Shown here piece after piece: positions 44,102 through 53,481 of a stretch of 64,000 nucleotides of DNA. A model generated the notes under the pieces. That model was not told the DNA's origin and made no database searches. It saw only the letters and a list, made by a program, of their open reading frames with translations. The stretch is from Sellimonas catena (lineage in GTDB: Bacteria > Bacillota > Clostridia > Lachnospirales > Lachnospiraceae). The first letter of the stretch is position 1. The number at the start of each line of letters is the position of its first letter. The translations under genes and the position numbers were made by a program. The DNA lies in assembly GCF_045063725.1 (NCBI RefSeq), contig NZ_CP173695.1. One strand, 5' to 3'.

Positions 44102-45049
44102 CTATTTAAACATAATCATGTAGCAGATCTGTACTACAAGCATGATTGCTGCCACAACAACCTGATTCTTAATAACACCCCAGCGGTCTTTCATATTCAG
44201 AATAGCCACCGGAACGATGTTGAAGTTCGCAGCCATTGGTGTACAGAGTGTACCACAGTAACCGCATGTCAGAGCAAGCATTCCGATGATAACCGGATCC
44301 GCACCGTACGCAAGTACGAATGGTCCGCCGATACCAACGGTAATAACCGTGATAGCCGCGAAAGCATTTCCCATGATCATGGTGAAGAGCACCATTCCGA
44401 TTGCGAAAATGATGATACCAAGGTTGACATTTCCTTTTGGTACTACATTTTCTACGATACCGGCGATTACTTCGCCGACTCCGGCCTCCGTGAAGATACC
44501 GCCCAGAGCTCCAAGGAGCTGAGGAAGCATACACAGAGGTCCCATCATGGACAGAAAACGTTCAGATCCTTCCAGGAATACTTTCGGTTTATTATCCGAA
44601 GAGTAGGCTCTCAGAATAATCATGGAGATGATAACACCTACCGTAACACCTACCATGGAGCTTATGTTTGTAAATAACGCGAATAAGAGAGAACATACCG
44701 CTACAGTAAGGGCAGGGATGAAGATCTTCATACCGATCTTCTGGTACTGTCCTTTTGTGTATTCTTTTGTCGGGGCATTTGTCTTTCCGACTTTTACACG
44801 TTTGAAAATCGGCGGCATACACATTACGATAACAAGCGCTCCGGATACCTTCGCCGGAAGCCATGTTCCGAATGCACAAACAATACCAAATGAACACCAG
44901 AATACCGCAGTACCGATTCTGGACGGATTTTCTTTGTCGAGCAGATTTTTGATACCTGCAAAAATTGTAATCAGACCAATGATGATCCACACCGCTTCGC
45001 CAAGAACATTGGCAGGGCCGGCACCTATCTGTATAAACTTAAGATCCAT
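44102..45049 (-). CDS. DUF979 membrane protein (putative permease)
   Basis: 315 aa, about 10 membrane helices, with MGNAFAAITVITVGIGGPF and LTCGYCGTLCTPMAANFNIVPVAIL. DUF979 and DUF969 almost always occur as neighbours, often with pcp. A two-part transporter for 5-oxoproline or pyroglutamyl peptides is a sensible idea, but it is inference. Confidence 0.8.
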   Translation of the reverse strand: MDLKFIQIGAGPANVLGEAVWIIIGLITIFAGIKNLLDKENPSRIGTAVFWCSFGIVCAFGTWLPAKVSGALVIVMCMPPIFKRVKVGKTNAPTKEYTKGQYQKIGMKIFIPALTVAVCSLLFALFTNISSMVGVTVGVIISMIILRAYSSDNKPKVFLEGSERFLSMMGPLCMLPQLLGALGGIFTEAGVGEVIAGIVENVVPKGNVNLGIIIFAIGMVLFTMIMGNAFAAITVITVGIGGPFVLAYGADPVIIGMLALTCGYCGTLCTPMAANFNIVPVAILNMKDRWGVIKNQVVVAAIMLVVQICYMIMFK

Positions 45050-45064
45050 GTATCTGTACCCCCT

Positions 45065-45766
45065 TTATTTCTTCTTCTCCGGTTTCGCCGCACTGGAACC
45101 ATAGTATTTTTTCATCAGTTTCTTGTCTTTTGTGATGTAGTAGATACTTGCCACAACAAGTGCGATGATCGCAATCGGAAGTTCCGCGATTGCCAGTTCC
45201 ACAAGTTCTACCTCGTATCCAAGAGACGCCAGTGTCGTCTGTACAAGGATACCGCCGGCACCTCCAACGAAGAGTACCTGGAAGAAGAACCATGTAATAT
45301 TTTCCATACCGGATGCCATTCCTTTGATATCTTCCATATGTTCCTCATTCGGCTCATGTCCGTGGCTCTCGATGGCACCTTCTGTCATCGGAAGAAGTAC
45401 CGGACGGATAAATCCGGCAACACCGCCGAATCCTACGTTAAACGCACCAAAGAATCCTCTGAGGATACCATACGCGCATACGAGCCTTCCGGCCGTAGCG
45501 CTTTTTACTTTTCTCATCAGATCCGCAGCCGCTTCACGCAGACCGTTCGCCTCCAGTACACCTGTTACAAGCAGGATCATAATAAAAATTGCCATGCTTC
45601 GGTTCGCTACAAAGTTTGTTCCAAGTGTTTCAAGAAGTCCGTCAATTCCAAGACCTCCTGCAAGAGCGGTCGTCACTGCCGCTAAAAAGATAATAAGGAT
45701 GGAATCCAGTTTCAGCGCAAATCCGAGCACTACAATCAGGACACCAATCAGTTTAATATACTCCAT
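45065..45766 (-). CDS. DUF969 membrane protein (putative permease partner)
   Basis: 233 aa, about 6 membrane helices. MEYIKLIGVLIVVLGFALKLDSI and GVLEANGLREAAADLM are the family start; GAFNVGFGGVAGFIRPVLLPMTEGAIES is conserved. Lies 15 bp before DUF979 and probably forms one transporter with it. The M14 peptidase gene lies 30 bp upstream. Confidence 0.8.
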   Translation of the reverse strand: MEYIKLIGVLIVVLGFALKLDSILIIFLAAVTTALAGGLGIDGLLETLGTNFVANRSMAIFIMILLVTGVLEANGLREAAADLMRKVKSATAGRLVCAYGILRGFFGAFNVGFGGVAGFIRPVLLPMTEGAIESHGHEPNEEHMEDIKGMASGMENITWFFFQVLFVGGAGGILVQTTLASLGYEVELVELAIAELPIAIIALVVASIYYITKDKKLMKKYYGSSAAKPEKKK

Positions 45767-45796
45767 AGATTTTCCTCCTTCTTTCTTTTGAGTCTT

Positions 45797-48700
45797 TTAC
45801 TTGTATACGATCATCGGCCGACGTCTCCGATATCGTGCAGATATACTGCCGTCTTCACATCTCATGTTGCATTCATGAAGAAGTTCTGCTTCCATCAGCA
45901 TCTGAATCGTCACCTCATCATGTGCCACATGAGCTCTTGCGCACAGATTCAGATATTCACCCTGCGCAGTCTCATCAGCTACTTCACTTGTATATGATAC
46001 GGTTGTAATCCACGGGAAGCGGATCGACGGATATTTGTGTGCCGGATCTGCCGCATATGGAATCCAGTAGTTAATCATATTTTTATAGTAGTTGGCCGGG
46101 AAAAGCTTCGGCATCCATGCATGTGCATATTTCTCAAACTGAGCGCTCCACTCTTTGTTGAGTGCCGTCATCTCCTCGTCCTCTGCGATCTTGTCCGCAA
46201 TCACATCTTCCATTTTCTTGTTGACCGGATAGTTATCTTTGTACGCCTCATCCGTCACATACCAGAAATATCCGTAAAGAAGTGATCTTGGAAGCCAGAA
46301 TCCTTTGTAGGAAGGGGATGTATATCCCGAGAACTGCTGCTCCCATTCATGGCTTGGCACTCCGTGATTGTCCACAATCATATCCGGCGCGTACCGTTCA
46401 TACAGTCTGCTCAGTCCCATCGCTTCGGAATGTATCGTATCCTGATGGAAGTGTTCGTGGAAGAATTCCTTACCAAGGGCGTTGAATCTTGCCACATGGA
46501 ACTTCCAGTACGGATGCTCTTTCTGAAGCTCATAATGAATTGCCGCTCCGTCTACATTTTCCATCGGGACAAGGATCAGATTCAGCTTCTCCGGAAGATC
46601 CCTGTATGTCTCATCGGTCAGCAGCTTCTTTAACAGAATGAACGATGCGTTCGTACTGGATACCTCATTTGCATGGTGCCTTGCGTTGATAATTTCAGAC
46701 GGACACTTTGTCAGACGTTTCGTCATGGAAAGATATCCTTCCCGCTCCGGTTTCAGCCAGATCGCATAGAGCTCTCTTCCTGTGTAGGACCTTGCGGTTC
46801 TGAACACCTCGATTCCAGGAACATGTTTCAGTTCTTCTATGATCGCCATACACTGTTCATATCCGATCAGCTCTTTCTCATGGAGATCGATGTCCATAAT
46901 ACATTTATCCTTGACCGGCGGCTCCTGTGCCGGAACTGCCGCCTCAATCACGCTGCCGCTTTCTGTAAGGAAACGGACAGCTGAAATATTATACCAGCCT
47001 TCGGTAATTTCCAGCACACCCTTCTCCATAAGATCTGCGTAGGCTTTCAGGAATTCATCCGAAACACCTGCCGTCCGGATGTCCACACAAAGTTTTCCGT
47101 CTTTTGCAGAAAGTCCGGTTACTTTGAAGGAAACTTCCTCACGCATCCTCTGGCTTACAACTGCCTTGCCGTCTTTTTCAATACACGGCTTTTCTTTCGC
47201 TTTTTCAAATACGGTTACCTTGAATACCGGTCTTCCTTCTTTCTGATGAATAGATGGAAGAATCAGTCCCGGCGCGTCCAGCATGACACCGATATTCTGA
47301 ACTCCGTAGTTCTTAAAATAATCGCTTCCGGTAAAATACATATCCTCATGCAGAGCATCCAGCGACGAAATCAGGTCTTCTCTGCATCCTACACGGTAAT
47401 CCGGTTCGCTGACTGTCACATCCAGAAGAAGCTCCTGGAAAAACGGCTGCTGCTCCGCTGTGACTGTTCCGCCGGTCTTTTCCTCAATATACTGCTTACA
47501 CTCCGGAAGGACTTTTGCCTGGAACGTATCCCATACTTCCTCCAGATCAGTCCGGATCTTCCTGAAAAGCATCTCCTGCTCATTGATCCACACGCGGATA
47601 TATCCGGTTGCCGGATGTACCTTGCCCATCTGCGGATATTCATCCAGATACGGGCGTTCCGAACACTGTGCTTTATATGTATTTTCATAGCAGAGCGTCT
47701 CATCCTGATATACTTTGCAAAGGTAGGTAAGATCTTCCGCGCCTTCATATGGAAGAAATACAACCGCATCTCTTTCCACTCCCAGTTCTCTTACAAGTAC
47801 ATCTTCAATCGGATACAGCTCCTGCAGATACCGGATCGGCAGATCATACCATTTGTCCGGGTTGTCCGCCTGAAGATTGTGGTAGGATGGTGTCGCCCCG
47901 TTTTCATCCAGCCATTCTGTTTCCCCTTCCGGCAGAAACGGCTTGAAATAAATCTCGATTTTGTCCGGTTTCTTTTCCTTTACTGCAGGAATTACGATCT
48001 CATCGATCCAGGAAAATCCCTGCTTGTATGCACAGATCAGCTCTGTCCGGACTTCCGCTGCTCCAAGGCTTTTTGCTTTTTCTTCCATCCGTGTTCTCAT
48101 CCGGCTGCGGACAGTCTGATCTTCACTGACCGCACCCTCTATCCGGATACTGTCTCCGTTTTTAATCAACGGATAAACCTCTTTTTCCAGTATTTCCTCA
48201 AACGTCTCTACTTCCCACGGAAGCTCATAGACCTTTTCATATGCTTTCTTTCCTGCTTTATAATTTTCAAAAGTAACATCTGTAAACAGTGCCTTCTGAT
48301 CTTCACGAAGTTCCGGCGAACCGTATACCGTGCAGCTGCCGCTCTCTTTCTGCTTCAGCATCTGAAGCGCCGCGATCTGTCCATCCCCATTCCGCAGAAC
48401 CGCGTCATCGCACATATCCATCAGAACATCACGGAATGTTTTCCATCCGCCTGTTCCCGGAAAATTCTCACAAATCAACGAAGAAAGCTCCTCCAGCTCT
48501 TTCCCTCTTCCCTTGAGGTAAACCTTCATAACCCCATCGGACTCTTCCATCGTCATTTCCGCCTGGTCTGCTTCCTCCAGAATGATGGCATTTCCGCCGT
48601 AACCTTCCTCTGCCGTGATGCCGCCTTCATACCCCGTTGTCTCCATACCGAGACGGAAAGCAATGTTGCAGGCTGCAATCATCATGGATGCATCCGCGTC

Positions 48701-49054
48701 TTCAGGCAGCTTAATTTTCACATCGAGTCTGTCCGGAAGAAAATCATAATCTTCATCCTTCAGAAACGGTCCTTTTCCAAATATTGTTTCCAGTCCTTTT
48801 TCCTTTCGGAAATCCAGGTCAAACATTGGTTCCGGATGCCCTTCTGCCGTTTTATAGCCATCCGGGACTTCCGGCTCTGACAGCTGATACAATGCCTGCA
48901 GCTCCTCTTCCGTTTTCGGAGCAGGAATTTCTCCTTTCACTCCCGCAACCGGAAAAGCTGCCGCTTCTGTCTGAAATCCTAACAGAAGGGCCGCTTCCAA
49001 AGCAAGCTTTCTCTCTTCAGTTGTCATTTGATTTCGTATCTCTAGTTTCTCCAC
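45797..49054 (-). CDS. M14-family zinc carboxypeptidase-like protein
   Basis: About 1085 aa, much longer than a single M14 domain (~300). The catalytic domain is near the C-terminus: ARHHANEVSSTNASFIL (His/Glu zinc site) and VDNHGVPSHEW (third His). The first ~700 residues, including repeats of beta-rich segments, are of unknown role. No signal peptide, so it may be cytoplasmic. I chose GTG 49054, where GGGAGGTGA has correct spacing, over GTG 49063. Confidence 0.8.
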   Translation of the reverse strand: MEKLEIRNQMTTEERKLALEAALLLGFQTEAAAFPVAGVKGEIPAPKTEEELQALYQLSEPEVPDGYKTAEGHPEPMFDLDFRKEKGLETIFGKGPFLKDEDYDFLPDRLDVKIKLPEDADASMMIAACNIAFRLGMETTGYEGGITAEEGYGGNAIILEEADQAEMTMEESDGVMKVYLKGRGKELEELSSLICENFPGTGGWKTFRDVLMDMCDDAVLRNGDGQIAALQMLKQKESGSCTVYGSPELREDQKALFTDVTFENYKAGKKAYEKVYELPWEVETFEEILEKEVYPLIKNGDSIRIEGAVSEDQTVRSRMRTRMEEKAKSLGAAEVRTELICAYKQGFSWIDEIVIPAVKEKKPDKIEIYFKPFLPEGETEWLDENGATPSYHNLQADNPDKWYDLPIRYLQELYPIEDVLVRELGVERDAVVFLPYEGAEDLTYLCKVYQDETLCYENTYKAQCSERPYLDEYPQMGKVHPATGYIRVWINEQEMLFRKIRTDLEEVWDTFQAKVLPECKQYIEEKTGGTVTAEQQPFFQELLLDVTVSEPDYRVGCREDLISSLDALHEDMYFTGSDYFKNYGVQNIGVMLDAPGLILPSIHQKEGRPVFKVTVFEKAKEKPCIEKDGKAVVSQRMREEVSFKVTGLSAKDGKLCVDIRTAGVSDEFLKAYADLMEKGVLEITEGWYNISAVRFLTESGSVIEAAVPAQEPPVKDKCIMDIDLHEKELIGYEQCMAIIEELKHVPGIEVFRTARSYTGRELYAIWLKPEREGYLSMTKRLTKCPSEIINARHHANEVSSTNASFILLKKLLTDETYRDLPEKLNLILVPMENVDGAAIHYELQKEHPYWKFHVARFNALGKEFFHEHFHQDTIHSEAMGLSRLYERYAPDMIVDNHGVPSHEWEQQFSGYTSPSYKGFWLPRSLLYGYFWYVTDEAYKDNYPVNKKMEDVIADKIAEDEEMTALNKEWSAQFEKYAHAWMPKLFPANYYKNMINYWIPYAADPAHKYPSIRFPWITTVSYTSEVADETAQGEYLNLCARAHVAHDEVTIQMLMEAELLHECNMRCEDGSISARYRRRRPMIVYK

Positions 49055-49210
49055 AGATGTCACCTCCCAAATCCTTTGGAATTCAAATTATAAAAATTAT
49101 ATTAAGAATTTATCACAGTAAAATGCGAAAGTCAACATTCACACAAATATTTTCAAAATTTCCAGCATTTTCTATGTAATTTTTCATAAAATTTGTTTAT
49201 TTTTTTGCAG

Positions 49211-49243
49211 AAAAAAAGTGAGTATTACCAAAAATACTCACTT
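49211..49243 (-). terminator. Intrinsic terminator after the MATE gene
   Basis: AAGTGAGTATT / AATACTCACTT perfect stem, 6-nt loop, seven T on the minus strand. Confidence 0.85.
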
Positions 49244-49276
49244 TTCACTCTACTTTATATTACTGTTGTAATTCCA

Positions 49277-50626
49277 TCAGATCACCCTGTGTTCCAGCCA
49301 TTTTCGGCTTCTCAGACGTACGGTAAAGACGATGGCCCGCACCGTCCAGTCCGTAAACATTCCAATCCATACCGCAATCGGTCCCATTCCAAAGACTCTT
49401 GCCAGAACCATGACAAGGGATACCCTGAAAACCCACATGGAAAGAATGGAGACCACCATGGAAAAACGGACGTCTCCCGCCGCCCGGAACCCGTATGCCG
49501 GGATAAACGCCAGCGTCCATACCACCGGTTTGACAATTGTAATGCAGGTCACCATAAAAATACACATCGATGCACTGGCAGGCTCCATCCCGCCGAAATA
49601 AGTAATCGGATGCACAAGCGCAAATAAAAGCAGGCAGGAGATTACGACAACAACTTCTCCTATCACGGAAAGTTTTTTCACATAATAAACCGCCTCATCC
49701 TTGCGTCCGGCTCCCATGCACTCTCCTACCACAGTCATCAGTCCGATCCCGACTCCGATTGCCATAATTCCGTTCAGATTTTCAATCGTGTTGGTCATTC
49801 CCTGCGCCGCAATCGCGGCTGTTCCCATCATGGAGACGGTGGACTGGATGGCAAGCTTTCCGAACTGGAACATGCTGTTTTCAATCCCGGAGGGTATGCC
49901 GATCTTCAGAATTCTTTTAATCTGTCCCCAGTCCGGCCGGATCGAAAAGTACCGTTTCAGGTGAATCTCCCAGACCGGCTTCCGCAGCTCATAAAGAACG
50001 GCAATCATGGCAAACGCTCTTGCAAGCATCGTTGCGCAGGCGGAACCCCCTACTCCCAGGTGAAAGCCCCAGACGAACAGCAGATTTAAAACAACATTTA
50101 AAACATTGGCAAGGACAGATATCTGCATCGGAAGCCGGCTGTTTTCCTGCGCCCTCAGAATGGACGCACCGTCATCATAAAGAGCAATAAACGGGAACGC
50201 CACCGCCGAAAACAGGAAATAGATTTTGGCGTTATCCATAACCTCTTTTTCGACTTCCCCGAAAATCAGCTGAAGAACCGGTTCATGAAAAATAATGCAG
50301 ACTACAGCCATAATCAGCGAAAGGAAGAAGGTGACGAACACAAGCTGGCCTGCCGCCTCATTTGCCTTTTCCACGTCTTTGCTCCCAAGATACTGCGAAC
50401 AGATCACGGTACCTCCGGCCGCAAGGGCAAAAAAGGCTTCCACAATCAGTATGTTGATCGCGTCCACAAGGGATACCGCTGATATGGCCGCGGATCCGAT
50501 GTTGCTGACAATAAGCGTATCAACAGTTCCCATAAACGAATTCAGCAGCTGATCCAGCGCAAGCGGAATCAAAAGCGCCGCCAGCTGTCTGTTTGTAAAT
50601 AAATGCTTTTTTCTCTGTTCCTTCAT
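49277..50626 (-). CDS. MATE-family efflux transporter
   Basis: 449 aa, 12 membrane helices in two similar bundles (PLALDQLLNSFMGTVDTL and GIPSGIENSMFQFGKLAIQSTV are the matching starts of each half). Exports drugs or metabolites in exchange for Na+ or H+. Flanked by terminators, so a unit of its own. Weak ribosome site before ATG 50626. Confidence 0.92.
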   Translation of the reverse strand: MKEQRKKHLFTNRQLAALLIPLALDQLLNSFMGTVDTLIVSNIGSAAISAVSLVDAINILIVEAFFALAAGGTVICSQYLGSKDVEKANEAAGQLVFVTFFLSLIMAVVCIIFHEPVLQLIFGEVEKEVMDNAKIYFLFSAVAFPFIALYDDGASILRAQENSRLPMQISVLANVLNVVLNLLFVWGFHLGVGGSACATMLARAFAMIAVLYELRKPVWEIHLKRYFSIRPDWGQIKRILKIGIPSGIENSMFQFGKLAIQSTVSMMGTAAIAAQGMTNTIENLNGIMAIGVGIGLMTVVGECMGAGRKDEAVYYVKKLSVIGEVVVVISCLLLFALVHPITYFGGMEPASASMCIFMVTCITIVKPVVWTLAFIPAYGFRAAGDVRFSMVVSILSMWVFRVSLVMVLARVFGMGPIAVWIGMFTDWTVRAIVFTVRLRSRKWLEHRVI

Positions 50627-50711
50627 AATAATAAGCAGCCCCCGCTCTTTTCTTTTACCAGTTTATCACAAGAAAGCATTCCGGGCAAGAAACCCTTTTT
50701 CTCCGGCAGAC

Positions 50712-50750
50712 AAAAAGCATGCCGCAGAATCTCTCCCGGCATGCTTTTTT
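50712..50750 (-). terminator. Terminator of the atp operon
   Basis: AAAAAGCATGCCG / CGGCATGCTTTTT perfect 13-bp stem, 12-nt loop, T-run on the minus strand. Lies just after atpC. Confidence 0.88.
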
Positions 50751-50757
50751 GTTTTTC

Positions 50758-51177
50758 TTATATTTTCTTTCTGGATGTAACCCTAAGTCTGGACATGGCC
50801 CTTGCAAGCGCCATCTGGTTGGCGTTATATTCTTCCAGGCTTTTCTTCTGGCGGAGCTGCTCTTCTGCCCGTTCTTTCGCCTCTTCGGCACGGCGGATAT
50901 CGATCTCCTCCGGGCGCTCTACGGTCAGGGCGAATACCTTGACACGGTTGTTGAACACTTCAATAAATCCGGCGCTCACTGCAACAGTTGTCTTATTGCC
51001 CTCCGGGTCTACAAATACCATCTCTCCCGGCACAATTGCCGCGATCATGTCCTCATGGTGCGGCAATACCTGCATTTCTCCGTCTTCCACCGGAAAGGTA
51101 ATGCTCTGACCTCTTCCGACATAAAACTGACGGTTGCTTGCATAGATTTCCAGTCCGAATGTATTATGCTGGCCCAT
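50758..51177 (-). CDS. atpC: F-type ATP synthase subunit epsilon
   Basis: 139 aa. N-terminal beta-sandwich and a C-terminal helix pair (EEIDIRRAEEAKERAEEQL), with GEMVFVDPEGNKTTVAVSAGFIEV in the middle. Last gene of the operon, followed by a strong terminator. Inhibits ATP hydrolysis. Confidence 0.94.
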   Translation of the reverse strand: MGQHNTFGLEIYASNRQFYVGRGQSITFPVEDGEMQVLPHHEDMIAAIVPGEMVFVDPEGNKTTVAVSAGFIEVFNNRVKVFALTVERPEEIDIRRAEEAKERAEEQLRQKKSLEEYNANQMALARAMSRLRVTSRKKI

Positions 51178-51189
51178 ATGCCCACTCCT

Positions 51190-52590
51190 TTACTCTTCTG
51201 AGGATGCTTCCTTTTTTGCCTTCTCGATCACATCATCGATCGTACCTACATTGAAAAACGCGTTTTCCGGATAATCATCCATCTCGCCGTTGACAATCAT
51301 CTTAAATCCGCGGATTGTCTCTTTTAACGGAACGTATTTACCCGGAATACCGGTAAAGTTTTCCGCTACATGGAATGGCTGAGAAAGGAATCTCTGGATC
51401 TTTCTTGCGCGGAAAACGGTCTTTTTATCTTCTTCTGAGAGTTCTTCCATACCGAGGATGGCAATAATGTCCTGAAGTTCTTTGTATTTCTGAAGGATCT
51501 CCTGAACTTTTCTTGCCACTTCGTAATGTTCCTCTCCGACTACATCTGCCTCCAGAATACGGGAGCTGGATTCCAGCGGATCTACCGCCGGATAAATTCC
51601 CTGCTCTACAATCTTTCTGGAAAGAACAGTCTGGGCATCCAGATGGGCGAATGTCGTCGCCGGAGCCGGGTCTGTCAGGTCGTCCGCCGGCACGTAAACC
51701 GCCTGTACGGATGTAACAGAACCGTTCTTTGTGGAAGCGATCCGTTCCTGAAGCGCACCCATCTCGTTTGCAAGTGTCGGCTGATATCCTACGGCTGACG
51801 GCATACGGCCAAGCAGCGCGGATACTTCAGAACCGGCCTGCACAAAACGGAAAATATTATCAATAAACAGAAGCACGTTCTGATGCTCTCTGTCACGGAA
51901 ATACTCTGCCATTGTAAGACCTGTCTCCGCCACACGCATACGGGATCCAGGCGGCTCGTTCATCTGTCCGAACACAAGGGCTGTCTTATTTAAAACACCG
52001 GATTCTCTCATTTCTGTCCAGAGATCATTTCCCTCACGGGAACGTTCTCCGACACCGGTAAATATGGAATATCCGCCGTGCTCTGTAGCGATATTCTGAA
52101 TCAGTTCCTGAATCAGCACGGTTTTTCCGACACCGGCTCCTCCGAACAGACCGATCTTTCCTCCCTTTGCATAAGGTGCAAGAAGATCAATGACTTTGAT
52201 TCCGGTCTCAAGAATCTCGACAACCGGACTCTGTTCTTCAAATGTCGGAGGATTTCTGTGGATTTCCCAGTGTTCCTCGTCTTCCAGGGATTCACCTCCG
52301 TCAATCGTATCGCCAAGAACGTTGAAGAGACGTCCAAGTGTCTTGTCGCCGACCGGAACCTTGATCCCTGCACCGGTCGCGGTCACTTCCATGTCACGGC
52401 AGAGGCCTTCACTTGCGGAAAGCATGATACAGCGGACTGTATCATTTCCGATATGCTGTGATACCTCCATCACACTTTTCTTTCCATTGTTCTCTACGGC
52501 AAGTGCATCTTTGATAGCTGGAAGCTCACCATTTTCAAAAATAACATCTACAACAGGTCCCATGACCTGTACAATCTTTCCTTTATTCAT
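51190..52590 (-). CDS. atpD: F-type ATP synthase subunit beta
   Basis: About 466 aa. Catalytic subunit. P-loop GGAGVGKTVLI, catalytic Glu region GVGERSREGNDL and the DELSEEDK-like ELSEEDKKTVFRARKIQRF loop. ATG 52590 has AAAGGAAG before it; the alternative GTG 52599 is in the ribosome site. Confidence 0.97.
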   Translation of the reverse strand: MNKGKIVQVMGPVVDVIFENGELPAIKDALAVENNGKKSVMEVSQHIGNDTVRCIMLSASEGLCRDMEVTATGAGIKVPVGDKTLGRLFNVLGDTIDGGESLEDEEHWEIHRNPPTFEEQSPVVEILETGIKVIDLLAPYAKGGKIGLFGGAGVGKTVLIQELIQNIATEHGGYSIFTGVGERSREGNDLWTEMRESGVLNKTALVFGQMNEPPGSRMRVAETGLTMAEYFRDREHQNVLLFIDNIFRFVQAGSEVSALLGRMPSAVGYQPTLANEMGALQERIASTKNGSVTSVQAVYVPADDLTDPAPATTFAHLDAQTVLSRKIVEQGIYPAVDPLESSSRILEADVVGEEHYEVARKVQEILQKYKELQDIIAILGMEELSEEDKKTVFRARKIQRFLSQPFHVAENFTGIPGKYVPLKETIRGFKMIVNGEMDDYPENAFFNVGTIDDVIEKAKKEASSEE

Positions 52591-52595
52591 CGTTA

Positions 52596-53480
52596 TCACT
52601 TCCTTTTTTGTGCCCTCGCACCGCCGATTACCTCTGTGATTTCCTGAGTAATTGCGGCCTGCCTTGCACGGTTATACTGAATGGACAACTCCCGGAGCAT
52701 CTCCTTTGCATTGTCCGTGGAAGACTGCATCGCAGTCATTCTGGCATTATTCTCACTGGCATAAGATTCAACCAGACAGCCGTATATATTTCCTGTAATG
52801 TAGTTCGGTACGACCTGATCCAGAACATCTTTGGTGGACGGCACCATGTGGATAATCTCCTGCTGTACATCGACCGGAAGTTTCGGCATGAATGCCGCCT
52901 TTTTCAGCGGGAGAAGCTGTACCCGCTTTGTCTCCATGCTGACTGCATTTTCCATCTCCGTATAAATAATATCGACTTCATCGAGCTCTCTCTCCAGAAA
53001 CTTTTCCACGACTTCTCTGGCGATCACCCTTGCCCTGTGCATGGTCGGCTTCTGAACCGTGTAATGGAACTGCTCATCCATATCCACATTTTTCTTGCGG
53101 AAATACTGCTGTCCCACAATACCGAGCACATACAGCTTGTGATGACCTTCTTCCTGAACCATCTCTTCTGTCATCTTGATGACATTGTGGTTATAAGCGC
53201 CGGCAAGACCCTTATCTGCCGTCACGACAATGCAGCCGATCTTTCTCTCGTCAGCCGGTATCTCCGGTCTCGTATCAAAAAACACATGCTCCACATCCGG
53301 CATGTGGCGGAGAATTCTGGAAACCGCGTTCTGCAGATTATAAAAGTACGGCTCCGTATCCGCAAGCACCTGCTTTGCACGCTTCATCTTGGAAGAAGAA
53401 ATCATATACATCGCATTCGTGATCTTCATCGTATCCTGGATACTTTTCATACGTGCCTGTATTTCTTTTGCATTTGCCAT
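52596..53480 (-). CDS. atpG: F-type ATP synthase subunit gamma
   Basis: 294 aa, rotor shaft. N-terminal helix ANAKEIQARMKSIQDTMKITNAMYMISSSKMKRA and C-terminal RARQAAITQEITEVIGGARA form the coiled coil. Next to atpD and atpA with no gap to speak of. Confidence 0.96.
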   Translation of the reverse strand: MANAKEIQARMKSIQDTMKITNAMYMISSSKMKRAKQVLADTEPYFYNLQNAVSRILRHMPDVEHVFFDTRPEIPADERKIGCIVVTADKGLAGAYNHNVIKMTEEMVQEEGHHKLYVLGIVGQQYFRKKNVDMDEQFHYTVQKPTMHRARVIAREVVEKFLERELDEVDIIYTEMENAVSMETKRVQLLPLKKAAFMPKLPVDVQQEIIHMVPSTKDVLDQVVPNYITGNIYGCLVESYASENNARMTAMQSSTDNAKEMLRELSIQYNRARQAAITQEITEVIGGARAQKRK

Positions 53481-53481
53481 A

